From Paracentrotus lividus (taxonomy: Eukaryota; Echinodermata; Echinoidea; Camarodonta; Echinidae): a stretch of 64,000 nucleotides of DNA. The stretch is from the NCBI GenBank assembly GCA_940671915.1, contig CALNVZ010000674.1, positions 33,192,468-33,256,467 of the forward strand, given 5' to 3'. The notes beneath the pieces were generated by a model that did not search any database, had not been told where the DNA came from, and worked only from the letters and a program-made list of their open reading frames with translations. This document shows positions 24,601 through 36,558 of the stretch, piece after piece (the first letter of the stretch is position 1; the number at the start of each line of letters is the position of its first letter). The translations under genes were made by a program, and so were the position numbers.

Positions 24601-26250
24601 CTATAAGTGTTTATTGTATTTTTATTATTTTTTTTTTTAGTTGGGTCCATTCAAAATGTGTCGGTTTCCCGCGTCCTTTGTTGCAAACGCCGATTTATCA
24701 GATTTTGAATAGAATCCCGAAACTTAGGGTGCTACTCACTTCGCGGGACTCTCGCGACAAAATAGAAATTTCGTCTCCGCTGTAAGAATCGTCTGGAATG
24801 GAGCTTCAAATTTTACGAGTACTGAGATAATAGTCTCTTTCTCTTAATAATCGTTTAACATTAGTACGGTTTCATTACAAAGGACGCTTATTTAATTGAA
24901 TTCACTTTTTTAATTTATTTAATGTGACTTATATATTACTATGTAATTTATGAAATAAAATATCTGAAATTTCATCTTTTCCTTTTACAGGGCGGATCAT
25001 CCTGAGCCCTGAAAGAAACAACCCGACAGCAAATGTGATTAAAGCAAATATCCCTACAACTAATGGAGTCATCCATATCATCGATCAAGTCCTCCTCCCG
25101 TTTTAAGACATTTCGTTCCCGTCTAGGGAGACTTTCAACAAAGTCGCTAGAATAATTCAATTCATTCACTCACAAGCTCAATGAAAGTATTTCTTGATTA
25201 AAAAAAATTTCATATAGTTTTCCAAAAATAAAGTTTTTTGATAGAATCCACTTAATTGAAATTTTGCCCCATTTGAAACTTTGCGGTCAATTAATATTTG
25301 ATATAAAGCATAGCTGAGGAATTCCCGATCAAATGTCGGAAATAACCAATCAGGAATAGTTAAGTTCGCTCACATTAGATTATCATTTGTCATTCTGTTA
25401 TTACGATTGAAATAAAATTTCACCTAAAATATATATTCTGATTTTCCTTTTTAAAGGGGCAAATTATATGCAGGGGAGTGTCGTATGAAAAAGGTCAATA
25501 AATTTCTGAAAACGCAAGTGGTGATTATGAGGTGTTGCAGAGATGCAAACCCTACGGAATAATTATAACATTAGAAAATTAGAAACTGAATAACACAGTT
25601 TGAAACAGCTAAATGAAACTGTCTTGGTCGCAAGAGAAATCTTGTGATTTGAATGCATCCCAAAATTGAATGACTAGTTATTATTCGTGCTCGCGTGAAG
25701 TCGTGTAATTCAGCTGTCACAAATATTTTGATTATTTGCGTTCTAATTTTATAATTATTCCATAGGGTTGGTATAATTTATATGTCTGGGTGACGTGTAA
25801 TGTGAAATTGCAGAAAAACGGACAAGTTGTACGAGGATGAGATGTTTCTGAATGAAAAATGTGAAACGATTGTATGAAAGAACTTCCCTGATAGTGTTGC
25901 AAATAAATACAAGCCAAATACACTGTAAAACGTTGGGTGTTGAATAAATATTAAATTGGTGTTAAATAAAACACTACTGGTGTTAGGATAACACCACCAT
26001 GAGAGTTGTTCTAAATAAATATCAGTGATGTTAATTCAACACCATCGTTTTTTGCACTGTTTATAGGTATTTATTTGTTCTTATGTAACGAGCCACATTG
26101 GGCTTCCTTTGTTTTGACGCCCTGGTTCTGCCTGAAATTATCGAAATCGGAAGAAAAAGGAAATTCAAATTTTTTTTTTATTCAAATATATTAAACAGGA
26201 TAACAAGATCAGATTTAATAATGTAAAGAGCTGTTTTACACTTGGTCCTG
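21640..26250 (+). pseudogene. Indel-damaged second copy of fasciclin exons 3-5 and flanks (probable assembly duplicate)
   Basis: Matches about 16310-20943 in order and orientation, including every intronic MITE, the 3' untranslated region and the downstream MITE. Differences are dominated by single-base gains and losses rather than substitutions. Exon 3 copy (21953-22147) and exon 4 copy (23630-23846) are frame-shifted several times; exon 5 copy (24991-25106) is intact. Exons 1 and 2 and the promoter are absent. This pattern next to a 25-N gap fits a low-accuracy gap fill or alternative haplotype placed in tandem, not an ancient gene duplication, in which substitutions would be common. A recent real tandem duplication cannot be excluded from sequence alone. 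Confidence 0.8.
25919..26060. mobile_element. Second copy of the 138-bp MITE
   Basis: Corresponds to 20611-20748 in the duplicated segment, with small differences. Confidence 0.65.
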
Positions 26251-26773
26251 TATAAAACATCGAATATAATATACAGCATATCTAACAGTAAAAATCAACT
26301 CAATAAAATGATATTTTAGTGAGTGCATTGGTATATCAACTAACAACTAATGCATATTACTAAATCATTACAAAACATTTACATCATTGTTTTCATAAGT
26401 AGATCGCATATATTATTATTCATGCCGTCGACAGTTAATTTTTTTTTTTTTTGTTTTTTGTTGCAAGTATCCCATTTTGTTGAAATGGTTATACATGTTA
26501 TAAGTATTTAAATAGCAAGCTAGTCTCCACTTTTTTCTTTAGTATTTTATTAGTATTGTATATCGACTTTCAATTCCAATTTTGAAGATTTGAAAACGAA
26601 TCGGTCGGTTGTAATTTCATCTAAAATAAAAAATGAAGTGGATGGAAGATTGACATCGCTTGCTCAATGAATATTCTTTAGAATTAGTTTACAACTGTTT
26701 CACCGAAATAATACAAAACTTATTCTAATCGTAATCATCCAATTTTGACGAACTTGCTTCTTTAATTTTACTT

Positions 26774-27346
26774 TTTTAAATTACATGTGTTAGAAAATTT
26801 CTCCTTAAAAAACAGGAAGTTCCTGCAGCAGAGTCTCAAGAACACCAGTAATCTTACTGTACAAATGTTGCAGTGAAATTACAGAAAATTGGTATATGAT
26901 GAATGAAAATTTACAAATTTTCTTATATTTCTATAATAAAATGTTTTTTTTTTCTTTTTTCAAACAGACCTGTTTCCCGTTATAAAAATATACAGAATGA
27001 TTCTGTCATACATATACAGAATGATTCTGTTTTGTTTTTTCTCCTAAAAAAACAGAAAAAGTTCCTGCAGCAGAACTTCCAGAACACCTGTAATCTTACT
27101 GCACAATTGGTAACACAATTTACAGTAAAATAACAGTACAATTACAGAAAGATGGTATATGGGGTATGTAAATTTACAAATTTCCTGTAATAAAAACCTT
27201 TTTCCTTTTTAAGAACAGACCTGTTCTGTTAAATTTCAGAAAATTTCCCGTAATAAAACTACACAGAATTATATTATCATACATAATACAGAACGGTTCT
27301 GTATTTTTCTCTCTGTAAAATCTTCTGTTTTTTTTAACAGTGTATG
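26774..27346. mobile_element. 573-bp block present only in arm A
   Basis: Arm B joins directly across this position (near 63708-63714). The block contains two degenerate tandem units of about 236 bp, each with a GTTCCTGCAGCAGA word, and ends in TTTTTTTTAACAGTG, similar to the ends of the MITE at 53415-53631. No clear left terminal repeat. Confidence 0.55.
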
Positions 27347-27557
27347 TCCCACATTAAGCACTGTTTCCACATTAATAATGTGCTCAAAGAGCTGGAGAGA
27401 GGAAAAACATACATGGTGAGGGTGTTGATAAGAAATAAAAAACAAACAAACAAAACAAAAAGCAATAAATTAAAATGACTGGAAACTACAAGCAGGCAAT
27501 TTTGAACAGATGAGATCTGAGAGCAGTTTGAGAGCAATATCAGCTGTTGGTAGCTTT

Positions 27558-27562
<5 letters not shown>

Positions 27563-27600
<38 letters not shown>
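27563..27600. repeat. Poly(T) run
   Basis: 38 consecutive T; the mate arm has a shorter A run near 63613-63631. Confidence 0.95.
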
Positions 27601-27603
<3 letters not shown>

Positions 27604-28772
27604 TGTCGTCTGTTGGGAGCCATAAGGGCGTTATTGCATCTTACAGAATGTTCCATTGAGAGCCATAAGGTTTCAGACAATTTTGAGTAGATTTACAGAT
27701 GTTTAAACATATACTTGACTAGGGTGTTTTTATCCACGTTTCACTATATATAAGGATCTTTTTATAAACGTTTCACGTTTACTTGGACTTTAAATTGCCT
27801 CGTTGTATAATAAAGAATTATACAACACTCTACTTAACTATAATAATGAATAATAGCAATACAAATTAAAATCATAATAATACCAATAATAATAACAATA
27901 TTAATAACAGTAATAATAATATTTATTCTAAGTATAATACCATATGATATGACTGTCACAGAATGAAGCGATATTTGGTTGAATTCACGAGATCTCTTGG
28001 TGATGCTAAACACTCGACTTTTTAACACAAGATGTTTTATTATCTCAATTTTTAGTGCTTCAGAGGCATCGTTATGTGGGAAGTGAAAAAGATCATTAAA
28101 AAAATGTGGCAATGTCGAACGTCTTCATAAAAATAGTGCCCTATTTACCTTCAGGAGCATTGTGGAAACAAGGACAGTATGAACGAAATGATTAAATAAA
28201 AGGGTATAAAAGCATATTATTTTTTATTGATCGATCGTCCACAATTGAAAAGGGTAGCGCACTTCATTTTTCAATTATGTCCATTTCCTCATATCAATTT
28301 CAATAGCAGACATGAAACACTTGGCACGCAACGCTGTTTCACCCAGGAAAATGCACGCACTCATGTAGCCTGTATTTTCTTAAAAATACACATTGCATCA
28401 TGAAGTGCATCTTAATAGATCAATTACTTTGAATAAAAAAATATATATATATTTGTAGCAAGTGCCTTGGTCAAGATCCGGCGGATATATATATCGAATG
28501 CCATCAATGTGAATTTAATTGATTTTTATATAAGAACGAAAATTTCATGAAGTAGAAGTGACATTTTCTAACTACAGAAAAAGGAGAGAAAAAAGGGTTA
28601 TTATTTGTATTGGCATATATAAAGGAATCAAGTCAAATTCAAGGAATGCTCCGGCATGATTTAATTAGATTCATTTTTGATCTATCATGTTTTATTTGCT
28701 TTAATTTGTTGTTACATATTTTCTCTCAATGTTTTAATTTTCATTTGAATCACAGATTTTCGATTTTAACAC

Positions 28773-28906
28773 TAAAGTTGCCTTTTTAACAAGGAGCTTG
28801 GGGTAATAATAACATCATGCAGGGCCCGCTGGGAGAACAGTTGTCAGAACTGAAGTGGCTACCCTGGGTAAATAAAACGATATTATTATCATTATTATTA
28901 TTATTA
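28773..28906 (+). mobile_element. SINE-like insertion with (ATT)n tail
   Basis: Absent from arm B (empty site near 62470). Carries GGGCCCGCTGGGAGAACAG and GGCTACCCTGGGTAAATAAA followed by ATT repeats, the layout of a SINE 3' end. Only about 134 bases, so probably 5' truncated. Confidence 0.55.
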
Positions 28907-29135
28907 TACAATATTGGAAAAAAAAATGTATAATACATTGTTATATAAAGTATTGCAACGCAGCTAAAATGCGTGCATTTTTAAAACATCATTATTATTT
29001 TACAAGCTTTTTGAAATGCTGTATGAATTCGTTCATAACAAGTGTCCCAGAAAGAACTGTAAACTTTTGAAATGGTTACCAAATAACAAATATATGGTTC
29101 TTAGAGAGAAAGATGTATATGTAGATAAACCTCAT

Positions 29136-30680
29136 CCCAGCAAACACAGAACGTTTTCAGAACGTTTTCAAAACGTTTTTTTAAGGTCCTGTACGTCCTC
29201 GTCCTAAATGAACGTTTTTAAAACGTTTATATAACGTTAAAGTTTGGACTTACATTTATGTCAAAGTTTAGGTTTTTTTTAAACGTTAAAAAAACGTTTT
29301 TTGGACGTTACAAAATTAAACGTTTTGTATAGGACGTTTACAAAACGTTTGATAAAGGACGTTCACAGAACGTTTGATATAGGACCTTTACAAAACGTTT
29401 GTAAACGTTTTGTACATAACGTTTACAGAACGTTTTATATACGTCCAGTTCAATAAATCGATCAACTTAGAATTTTAAAAAACAAATACCAGAAGTAATC
29501 ATTACGTTTTCTACGTGCAACTAAATAAAAACAAATAAAAAAACAGATCACTAAAATACTATAGGCGATTTCTATATTGAAAGCGAGATTTGTTTGTTTC
29601 ATTATACACGATTCATAAAAAACAACATTATATTTAATGATTTTACATACTCAATTCTATTACCGGTAATTTCAAATCATTTCATATAATTACGATGATC
29701 TTTACACATCAAAGAACGAGGCCGCGCGCCGAGGATTGATCGATGAAGTCATCCCAGCAAACACAGAACGTTACAAAATGTAACATTTTAATCAGAACGT
29801 TCACAAAACGTTTTATTTAATTATTTAAGTATAATGAGACTTATTTTATTAAAAAAAATTATGAACGTTTTTTATACGTCCAAATGGGACCTTATGCAAA
29901 TGAGAAGGTGATTAGCATATAATACGTTAGACATATCGAAATAAACGTGTTTATTGAAATTATTTCTATTTAACAGTAATAAATTCATTCTTTGGTGCTT
30001 CATTTTATCGTAATATTGTTCTGAAACACACATAAATATAAAGAAAACTAATTCAGTATGGGAATGTACTAACATAACAAATAAAGTAATAACTAACCAT
30101 CACAAACAGTACTTTTAATAAATTATAAATTTTTCTGGAGCATCATATAGTGTTAAATATCCTAACGATATCCATTAAAGTCTGCTTTTAAGCATGATTT
30201 AGATTGGAGACACTTCACTCTTAAGTGCCATTCCACAAATAGTGGCCAATGGGTTTGAGGTGCATGAATCATATAACATATTTGTATTTATTATATCGTT
30301 TACACAAGTTTTTATAAGGTTTCCACAGGTTTTTTAAAGGTTTTCTAGACGTTCTTGAAACGTTTTTTTAGTACATTTCAAGGTTTTAAAAACGTTTTAA
30401 AAACGTTCAAAACGTTTTTTAAAGGTTTTCTGCATGTTCTAACAACGTCCACAATATATTTAGTACATTTTCAAAAGGGTTTTTTTTACGTCTCGAGCTT
30501 CCGAAAGGTTTTTAAAGGTTTTTTATGGTTCTTTTAACGTTCATAAAACGTTTTTAAAACGTTTTTAAAACGTCTAAAACCTACCACATTTTGACGTCCA
30601 TAAAACGTTTTCACCAAACGTCCAAAAACCAACTTGGAACGTTTATAAAACGTTTTAAAAACGACCATTTGTTAGTTGGG
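29136..30680. mobile_element. 1545-bp element made of AACGTTTT-type repeats
   Basis: Arm B has the empty site at about 62226-62229. Ends CCCAGCAAACACAGAACG and TTTGTTAGTTGGG are inverted relatives. Both flanks of the element consist of dozens of AACGTTTT/AAAACGTT words; a second internal start-like copy lies at 29751. No protein is encoded; the 60-codon frame near 30355 is an artefact of the repeats. Confidence 0.7.
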
Positions 30681-31921
30681 ATATCCTCAACTATTATTTG
30701 ACACCAAAATGTCCGAAAATGATGCATGCTTCAATGAGTAATGCCCACTTTTGTGAAGGACACAAAATCGAGGCTGCGCAGGAATTTGCAATGCATTTAC
30801 CACCTTAATAATTATGGGCGGCCAAAAAGGGTCATAATGAATAATGGCGTGAATCGGCTAACAAGGACAAAATAAACCAAGATACAAAACAACAAACATC
30901 AATAATTTAATTATAAAAACAAAAAGGTTAGACATTACATTTTTGCATGATATCTTGGTTTAATTTTAATAAGACAAATTAAACAAAGATATCATGCAAA
31001 AATGGAATGTAAAAATGTTATGTTTGTTGTTTTGTATCTTGGTTTATTTTGTCTTAGTTAGCCAATTCACGCAATTATTCATGTTGACCCTTTTGGCCGC
31101 CCATATGCAGGTGATAAATGAATAGCGAATTCCTGTGCAGTCTTGTTTTTGTGTCCTTCACAAAGGTGGGCGTTGCTCATTGATGCATGCATCATTTTCG
31201 AACTTCTTGGTGTCAATTAATAAGTGAGGATATGAGCTTTATCTACATATATTTTTCCCCCTCAAGAACCATATATTTCTTATTTAGTAACCATTTCAAA
31301 AGTGCTTAGTTCTTTCTGTTACACACTGTATTGTCGACCATTTTTCCATATTCTGGAAGGGAAGGCTTTAGACCAGGAGCAAGGACCTGGAAAAAAATGA
31401 GTTCGTTCAACCCACACCACATAAAAGGTTTGTCACCCCCTCGATCACTGCTAGGTAGGTAGTAGTCTCAAATTGTGGTATCACTTTTTTTCTACAGCCC
31501 CTTTCACAAAAAAGGCCGCCCTTTTTACAAAAAATAGTATTTTGAAGAAAAGGAATAGAAATAATTCTCTAAACTCAATAACTTGGGTCTCATATGAAAG
31601 AGTATCAAATTTTCTTTACAACAATGCTAATTTGAATGAAAATTAAAACTAACTAAATTCTGTGTTATAGTTAAAAACATCATTCTTTTTCCTTTTTTTT
31701 TCAAAAATGAATTTTTTACATATTTTTTAATTTAATGTATTAAAATTTCTAAAAAAGAGCTTAGAGTTGTTACTTTCTAAAAATATGTCCATTGGTATGT
31801 ACTAAGATCTGTAAATAGATTGTAAAACCTTTCTTCTGTAAAAAGATATTATAGGCTAAACCTATGAACGTAATATACGAAAAATCCAAAAATTCGCCAG
31901 ATTATGGAGGAAATCCGTATG

Positions 31922-33065
31922 TTATACAGTACAAATTGTTAAGTACAGTAACAATAGAGGGAAAAATGGCGGAACACATTGCAACTGAAACGAAATTTTT
32001 ACAAATGAACTATTATAGTAAAAGATAGATAGATGAATATGTTTATTGGCATCATTTGGATAATTTAATAACAGATTTGTTTTTTTTAGAGACATTAAAG
32101 CAGTGGAACAATGACTAGTTTGCATATTTTCAAAATTGGCCGCTATTCAATTTTATGTTTTGGTTGTATCTTAGGATCTAGGAGACATAGAAACATAATT
32201 TCGGTATCTATACCTATGTCGTCAGGGTAGCGGAATACGTCAATGTACAGTATTGAGATCATTAGATAACATAAATGTGGTTTCAGAAACATTAAAGAAG
32301 GAAAACAATGACTAATTTGCATAACATGCATGGCTGCCATTCAGCACTATGTTGCCTGTATGTCCTGATCTAGGACATATCAGAAACACAATTTTTGTAT
32401 CGAAACCTATGTTTTTATGGGAGATGAATACGTTAATGGACATTATTGAGATCACTAGATAACATAAATGTGGTTTCAGAAACACTGAAGAAGGAAAACA
32501 ATGAATAATTTGCATAACATGGCAGCCATTCAGCATTATTTTGCCTGTATCCTGATCTAGGACTAGTAGAATATATCATATACCTATGATTACCTATGAT
32601 TTCAGGGTAGAGGAAAACGTTAATTGACAGTATTGAGATAATTAGATTACACAAATGTTGTTTTAGAAACATTAAGGTAGTAGAACAATGACTAATTTGC
32701 ATAATATATGCAAATTAGCGCTATTCAATAAATGTTTTGCCTGTATCTTCGGATCTAGGAGTCATAGAAACATAACTTTTGTGTCTGTACCTATGATATC
32801 AGGGTAGAGGAATACGTTAATATTGACAGAATTTAGATAATTTGATAACACAAATGTTGTTTTAGAAACATTAAAGTAGTAGAATAATTACTAATTTGCA
32901 TATATTTTTACAAAAAGTGAGCGCCATTCAAAATATGTTTTGCCTGTATCTTCGGATCTAGGAGTCATAGAAACATAACTTTTTTTGCCTGTACCTATGT
33001 TGTCAGGGTAGAGGAATACGTTAATTGGCAGAATGTGGTTTCAGAAACATTGAAGAAGGAAAACA
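31922..33065. repeat. Tandem array of about six ~190-bp units
   Basis: The word AGAAACATTAAAG or close variants starts near 32090, 32285, 32476, 32665, 32865 and 33042, each followed by ACAATGACTAATTTGCATA. Units differ by 10-20 percent by eye. The array stops abruptly against a foldback-arm sequence at 33070. Confidence 0.75.
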
Positions 33066-33069
33066 ATGA

Positions 33070-33575
33070 CTCTTCGTAATTCTAAAATGACCTATTTTTT
33101 GGTTGATTGATGGGTTCATTCAGAGGTGAATGGATGGATATTGGTTGCACACACTTCCAAAACAGGAATATCCTTACATTTGACCGATTATACCATGGCA
33201 AAGAAGTAAAAATCACAGTTTGGGCAATTTTTGCTGCATGCTCACTCAACCATGAAATTTGACGCAAATTTCCTTTCCGTATGTTGGGAAGCACGTTTTG
33301 CATACATTCTGACGTGTAAATTGTTTAAAATCTGAAAATGTGTCCGATATCATTGAATCAAAGTTGTTAATTTAGTCTTGTGAACTTCAAAAAATGACAT
33401 TTTTGCATTCAACCATTAATCACTGAAGCATGACTTGATGATTTTTCCTAAAATTCGCTCCTATGGTAGCTAAATATTCCCTATATGGACATATAATTAG
33501 ATTTTTAAAATTCCTCCTTGTTAAAAAATTATTGATATCTGAAATAGGGGGAACTTTCTTTTTGTTTTGTGTTAT
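33070..33575. mobile_element. Single arm of the 36559-38513 foldback element
   Basis: Nearly identical to 38007-38515 and in the same orientation, but without its inverted partner. Confidence 0.7.
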
Positions 33576-33580
33576 ATATA

Positions 33581-35330
33581 CAGGGCGTCCCGAAAAGAAC
33601 TATACACTTTTGAAATGGCTGCCAAATGAAAAATATTTGATTTTAGGTAATGAAATTTATATGTTATGGAAAGCTCATTATCCCAAATTTCATATAGACA
33701 CCAAAAAAGTCCGAAAATAAGTCATGCATGAATGAGCAGCGCTCACTTTTTGTAAAGGTGTATGCGAAATTTAGGAGTGCTAGGAATTGCGACCTACCCA
33801 AGTCTTCTGTATGAGGAACAGTTATTTAAAGAGAGCCTCTATCATATTGACATGAGCCATCGGCATATGCAGAATTATACTGAATCTAATTATGATGAGT
33901 TGGAGTTTTGCCAAGTGAAATTTGTGCGAATGGGATTACATTCAATTTCATGCATGAAGTGACACAACCGAGAATATGCTATTTCCTATTGTTGTATTGG
34001 AACTTGTCCCAGCAGTTCAATAACTTAGTGAGGTCCTTCAATGTGTGGTTTAATCTCTCTCTCTCTCTCTGCTGTCTCTCTCTTCTTTTTCTCTCCCTCA
34101 ATCCATTCTCTTTCTCTCTCTCACTCTCTCATCACTTTGTCTTCATCCTCTCTACTCCCTTTCTTCTCTCCCTCTTCTCACGCCTCCCCTCTCTCTCTAT
34201 CCTTTCTCTCTCTATTTTGCATGGTGTGTGTTTTTGAACATTTCATATTCATTGGTTATCTACTCCAAATATTCTGACACCTTCCTGCATCCCGGTCTAC
34301 TCACCATTTACCCAAATTTGGGATCTGGTTGATGACAATCTATTCTAACTAATCATATCAATCAGTACACATAAATAGTAGCCAATCAACACCAGCTAGC
34401 CAATCATTTTATATCAACAGACTAGACTGTACCAGTCTCCCAAATGTTTTCAATATAATCAATCAAAGCATTACATCTATCTTCTATATTATTTCAATCA
34501 CCATGTCCAATAAATCCAATCAACTCAAATTGATCAATCCAACCAAACTATCCAGTCATTTAGCAATTTGGACTCTGTAAAGGAATATGGTACAGCAGTA
34601 CACAAATTTGTGAAAATATAACATATCAGTCTCTTTATTTTCAGTTGAATTTTTGTTCTTTCGATTTTACACTTGTTTCATCCATCCTGTAACAAAACAA
34701 AAGGAGGGGGAAAAAAATAAATAAAAAATCTGTACGTTCAATGCTCAACGTGTCCTCCTCCTCTTTCGATGCACAACCTGTTTGTTGAAGAAAAAAAAAA
34801 TGCCACTGATGTTGGACATTTCAGACAATCCCAAAGATCATGAAAACGATCATCAAAAGGATCAAAAATCTTACCCTCCATCTCACTTGTTCGGCACCCC
34901 ATCCTGACTACCACTCAACACCACTGAAGACAACTTGGAAGGCTACAATGCTATAATAGGAGAATACATATTCCTGTTCACTCATGCATGAAAATCATAC
35001 TCCCAATTCTACAAATTTCTCTTAGCAAACCCCAACTCATCATAATTGATCAGTAATTCTGCATATCATCCTCAATCCATAAGCTCCAAATGACTTCCTC
35101 ATACAATACTGGTAGGCAATTCCTGCGCACCCTAATTTCCATACCCTTTACAAAAAGTGAACGCTGCTCATTCATGCATGACTTATTTTCTGACTTTTGT
35201 GTCATATGAAGTTGGGATAAGTGATCTTTGTCCATACATGTAAATTTCGTTTACTCATAAATCAATATTATTTATTATTTTGGCAGCCATTTTTAAAATT
35301 AGGATATATGTTCTTTTGTGGACGCCCTTG
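33581..35330. mobile_element. 1.75-kb element with CAGGGCGTCCC / GGACGCCCTTG ends
   Basis: Inverted ends of about 50 bases (left includes GAACTATACACTTTTGAAAT and GGCTGCCAAAT; right includes TTTTGGCAGCC). Ends of the CAGGGTGTCCC type with TA around them are typical of mariner-like elements. The middle holds a CT-rich tract (34050-34217) and no transposase. Confidence 0.6.
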
Positions 35331-35351
35331 TTATATATATATATATATATA

Positions 35352-35506
35352 ATATATATTAATGTGATAGAGAATTCAAAACAAAGGAATTGACGCAGTG
35401 AGACTACACTAATCTTCATTCCTTTGATTGAACTCTCATTCACATTATGCCTTCTCTACAACAAAAGCAAAGGCGTGTAGTAGTAGAGACATCCTCATTT
35501 TCACAC
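35352..35506. repeat. Hairpin repeat beside (AT)n, copy 1
   Basis: Contains AATGTGATAGAGAATTCAAA and, after a short loop, its near-complement; matches 60995-61140 in reverse. Both copies abut an (AT)n tract. Confidence 0.65.
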
Positions 35507-35508
35507 TA

Positions 35509-36554
35509 CAGGGGACCCAGAAAAAAGGAAACCCAAGTTTGATCATCAATATAATTTCAAAAATATATACCGTGTGATTAAAAAATTTACATCACTGGAA
35601 AGTGCAACTCGTTACCATTTTAATGTACCCCGCTCAGCTCACCAATGTCACGCACTCACTGAACCTCATTGTTTGAAAATGTCTTGCAAAATTGTTGAGT
35701 GGTTCACTTTCACGCTCATTTTAGATGGGTTGCTGCAATGTGCCTAAAAAGGGAACCCAACTTTCATCATCAATCATTTTAAAAACATGACAGTAGTGAT
35801 TTTGACGTTTTATATCACTGGAAAGCGCCACTCATTATCATTGTATTATATCTCTTTCAGCTCACCAATGTCACGCATCACTGAACCCATGTTCTGAAAA
35901 TATCTTGCAAAATTGTGATTGATGCACTGTCATGCTTTTACATTATCCATGGGAACTGAAGGTTCTCTGGGTTGTCGTGACCAGTAACATGTTGAAATTA
36001 CCTGGATGGTAAGATTAAAGACTAAATGTAAAAAATTTCCAACCCATTTATCAAACTCATTTATTTTAGTCACTGGAATGCTTTACTTAGATTTGTTAGG
36101 AATCTTGAAGCAACTCATCTCAAGGAGCATGAAAGAGAACCTATCACATTTTTTGCGAGACAATTTTCAAAACAATGGGTTCAGTGATGCATGATATTGT
36201 GAGCTGAGAGAGGTATCATTTAGAATGGTAATGAGTTGTACTTTCCAGTGATATTAAATTCTTAATCACCACTGAAATATTCTTGAAGTTATTGATGATC
36301 AAAGTTGGGTTTCCTTTCCAGGCACATCACACAAACCATCTCAAGGTGCATGAAAGTGAACCACGCACGATTTACAAGACCTTTTCAAAACAATGGTTTA
36401 GTGATGACGTGACATTGGTGAGGTGAGCGAGGTATCATTTTAGAATGGTAATAAGTTGCACTTTACAGTGATTATAAATTTCATAATCACCATTGGAATA
36501 TTTTTGAAATTATTGTTGATCAAAGTTGGGTTTCCTTTTTTCGGAAACACCCTG
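35509..36554. mobile_element. 1046-bp TA-flanked foldback element
   Basis: TA at 35507-35508 and 36555-36556 flank ends CAGGGGACCCAGAAAAAAGG and CCTTTTTTCGGAAACACCCTG. Much of each half is an inverted copy of the other (GATCATCAATATAATTTC at left, inverse at right). Confidence 0.7.
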
Positions 36555-36558
36555 TATA

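Larger units (their letters stand above)
26462..31372. repeat. Inverted-repeat arm A (mate of 61645-64000)
   Basis: Reads as the reverse complement of 61645-64000 over its whole span, with three extra blocks in arm A: 26774-27346, 28773-28906 and 29136-30680. Arm A may extend left of 26462, because arm B runs off the window end. No coding region is recognised inside. Confidence 0.8.

Noticed and set aside
21640..26250. A genuine second fasciclin gene
   Set aside because: It lacks exons 1-2 and a promoter, and differences are indel-dominated across introns and exons alike beside a gap.
33908..34277. Ser/Leu-rich open frames
   Set aside because: They come from a CT-rich tract inside an inverted-repeat element.
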